Shown here in pieces: positions 4,185-5,434 of a DNA stretch of 5,434 nucleotides; position 1 is the stretch's first letter; each line of letters starts with the position of its first letter. The position numbers and the translations under genes were made by a program. Below the pieces are notes generated by a model. That model searched no databases. It was not told the origin of the DNA and saw only the letters and a program-made list of their open reading frames with translations. Where the stretch lies: NCBI GenBank assembly GCA_016214925.1, contig JACRMO010000163.1:1-5434 (forward strand), in the 5' to 3' direction. The stretch comes from Gammaproteobacteria bacterium. Lineage in GTDB: Bacteria; Pseudomonadota; Gammaproteobacteria; Thiohalobacterales; Thiohalobacteraceae.

Positions 4185-5434
4185 ATGGCCGGCCGTATCC
4201 CCCAACAATTCATCGACGATCTCATGCAGCGGGTCGATATCGTCGAGGTCATCGACGGTCGGGTGCCGCTGAAAAAGGCCGGCCGCGAATATCAGGCCTG
4301 CTGCCCCTTCCATAACGAAAAGACCCCATCGATGCGGTCGAGGAACTGGCCCGTTCGGTGGGACTCGAAGTTCCGCGCGAGGCCGGCCCCATCGCCGAGC
4401 ATGAACGCGCCGACAGCACCGCGCCGTTATACGACCTGCTCGCCGAGGCCACCCGCTATTTTCGCCAGCAACTGCGCCAGCACCCCGAGGCCAAACGCGC
4501 GGTGGATTATCTAAAAGCGCGGGGTTTGAGCGGCGAGATCGCCCAGAGCTATGGCCTCGGTTACGCCCCACCCGGCTGGGACAATCTGTTACAGGCCCTT
4601 GGCAAAGACCCGCAAACCCAGGCGCAGATGGAGCGCGCCGGCCTACTGATCAAAAAAGATGGTGGTGGACTCTATGATCGTTTCCGTGATCGGGTGATGT
4701 TCCCGATCCACGATCGACGCGGGCGCGTTATCGGCTTCGGCGGTCGCGTATTGGGCGACGACACGCCCAAGTACCTCAATTCCCCCGAAACGCCGGTGTT
4801 CCACAAAGGCCGCGAACTCTATGGCCTGTTCGAGGCGCGCAAACGCGAGCGCAAGCTGGAGCGACTGTTGGTCGTCGAGGGTTATATGGATGTGGTCGCA
4901 CTGGCCCAGTTCGGCATCGGCAATGTGGTCGCGACACTGGGCACGGCGACAACACGCGACCATCTGGAACAACTTTATCGCGTGGTTCCCGAAGTCGTGT
5001 TCTGTTTCGATGGCGACCGCGCCGGCCGCGCCGCCGCCTGGCGCGCCCTGGAAAACGCCCTGCCGATCCTCAAAGACGGGCGACAAGCGCGGTTCCTGTT
5101 TCTACCTGACGGTGAAGATCCGGACACTCTGGTGCGCAAGGAAGGCGCCGAGGCATTCCAGCGACGGATTGGCGAGTCCATCCCATTTTCCGAATACCTG
5201 TTTGAAGCCCTCAGCGCACAGGTCGATACCTCCAGCATGGACGGACGTGCGCGGCTGGTGGAATTGGCGAAACCCTTGCTGGCCCAACTGCCGGCCGGCG
5301 TATTTCAACGCATGCTGGTGGATCGCCTCGAAGAACTGGCCCATCTACCACGCAACGCCCTCGCGGATCTGCACGGCCAACCCATACAACCGACCCTCGC
5401 CACCCCGACGGTCACAGCGCAGCGCAGTGGCATC
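4185..5434 (+). pseudogene. dnaG: DNA primase DnaG, broken by an internal out-of-frame deletion and cut by the right window edge
   Basis: DnaG makes the RNA primers for replication, acting with the DnaB helicase at the fork, and is essential. The first 49 codons from ATG 4185 (MAGRIPQQFIDDL to CCPFHNEKTPS) are a normal primase N-terminus carrying two zinc ligands, C40 and H43, in the E. coli positions. That frame then runs through unrelated residues to a stop at 4512-4514. From 4331 another frame continues with DAVEELARSVGLEVPREAG and stays open to the edge for 368 residues. It includes RVMFPIHDRRGRVIGFGGRV and PKYLNSPETPVFHKG of the core, and the TOPRIM catalytic VVEGYMDV and FCFDGDRAG with their metal-binding acidic residues. 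Compared with E. coli, about 35 residues are missing, including the second zinc pair in FYHCFGCG; I estimate about 103 bases. The helicase-binding C-terminus lies beyond the window. No Shine-Dalgarno sequence precedes ATG 4185. Confidence 0.9.
4329..4334 (+). other. Junction of the internal deletion in dnaG
   Basis: The upstream frame ends its match to DnaG with ACC CCA TCG (T-P-S, 4323-4331). The downstream frame begins with GAT GCG GTC GAG (D-A-V-E, from 4331). The joined sequence is CCATCGATGCGG. A conserved primase has about 35 residues between these points, including the FYHCFGCG zinc ribbon. Confidence 0.75.

Noticed and set aside
3942..4571. Minus-strand open frame spanning the yqeY end, the gap and the dnaG start
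   Set aside because: It is low-complexity, arginine- and glycine-rich translation typical of a shadow frame, opposite recognised coding sequence.
4643..5086. Minus-strand open frame within dnaG
   Set aside because: It lies antisense to the primase core, including the catalytic TOPRIM residues, and has no independent support.
1..5434. Mobile element, CRISPR array, tRNA/rRNA, riboswitch or defence system
   Set aside because: No transposase, regularly spaced repeats, tRNA-like cloverleaf, target-site duplications or defence domains were seen; nearly all sequence is accounted for by housekeeping genes.

Overview
The window is a conserved housekeeping segment of a proteobacterial chromosome, most likely a gammaproteobacterium. 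Three things point there: the close similarity of TsaD, PlsY, S21 and DnaG to their E. coli counterparts, the tsaD | rpsU-yqeY-dnaG order typical of gammaproteobacteria, and a GC-rich base composition (about 60% by eye). I cannot place it below class. There are no mobile elements, CRISPR arrays, RNA genes, defence genes or other signs of accessory DNA, and I found no new system.

Layout, left to right. (1) A leftward folate operon: folB, folK and a MidA-family methyltransferase that runs off the left edge. It is probably read from a promoter just upstream of folB. (2) plsY, rightward and divergent from folB, encoding the membrane acyltransferase that starts phospholipid synthesis. (3) tsaD, leftward and convergent with plsY; the two stop codons share a TTAA. 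(4) A 178-base divergent control region. (5) A rightward macromolecular-synthesis operon: rpsU (ribosomal protein S21), yqeY and dnaG (primase), with dnaG running off the right edge. In relatives rpoD follows, but it is not in this window.

The striking observation is that two normally essential genes, tsaD and dnaG, each lack an internal block of conserved coding sequence and change frame at the break. TsaD loses about 46 residues, including the YGGVVPE/SRDH region. DnaG loses about 35 residues, including the second half of its zinc-binding site. The sequence on both sides of each break is well conserved, and the genes between them (rpsU, yqeY) and beside them (plsY, folB, folK) are intact. 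Two such losses about 1.2 kb apart in a living cell are hard to reconcile with viability unless intact copies exist elsewhere, so an assembly, cloning or sequence-processing artefact is the leading explanation. Smaller points of interest are two 9-base direct repeats, each with an 11-base period, on either side of rpsU, and an imperfect hairpin between yqeY and dnaG.
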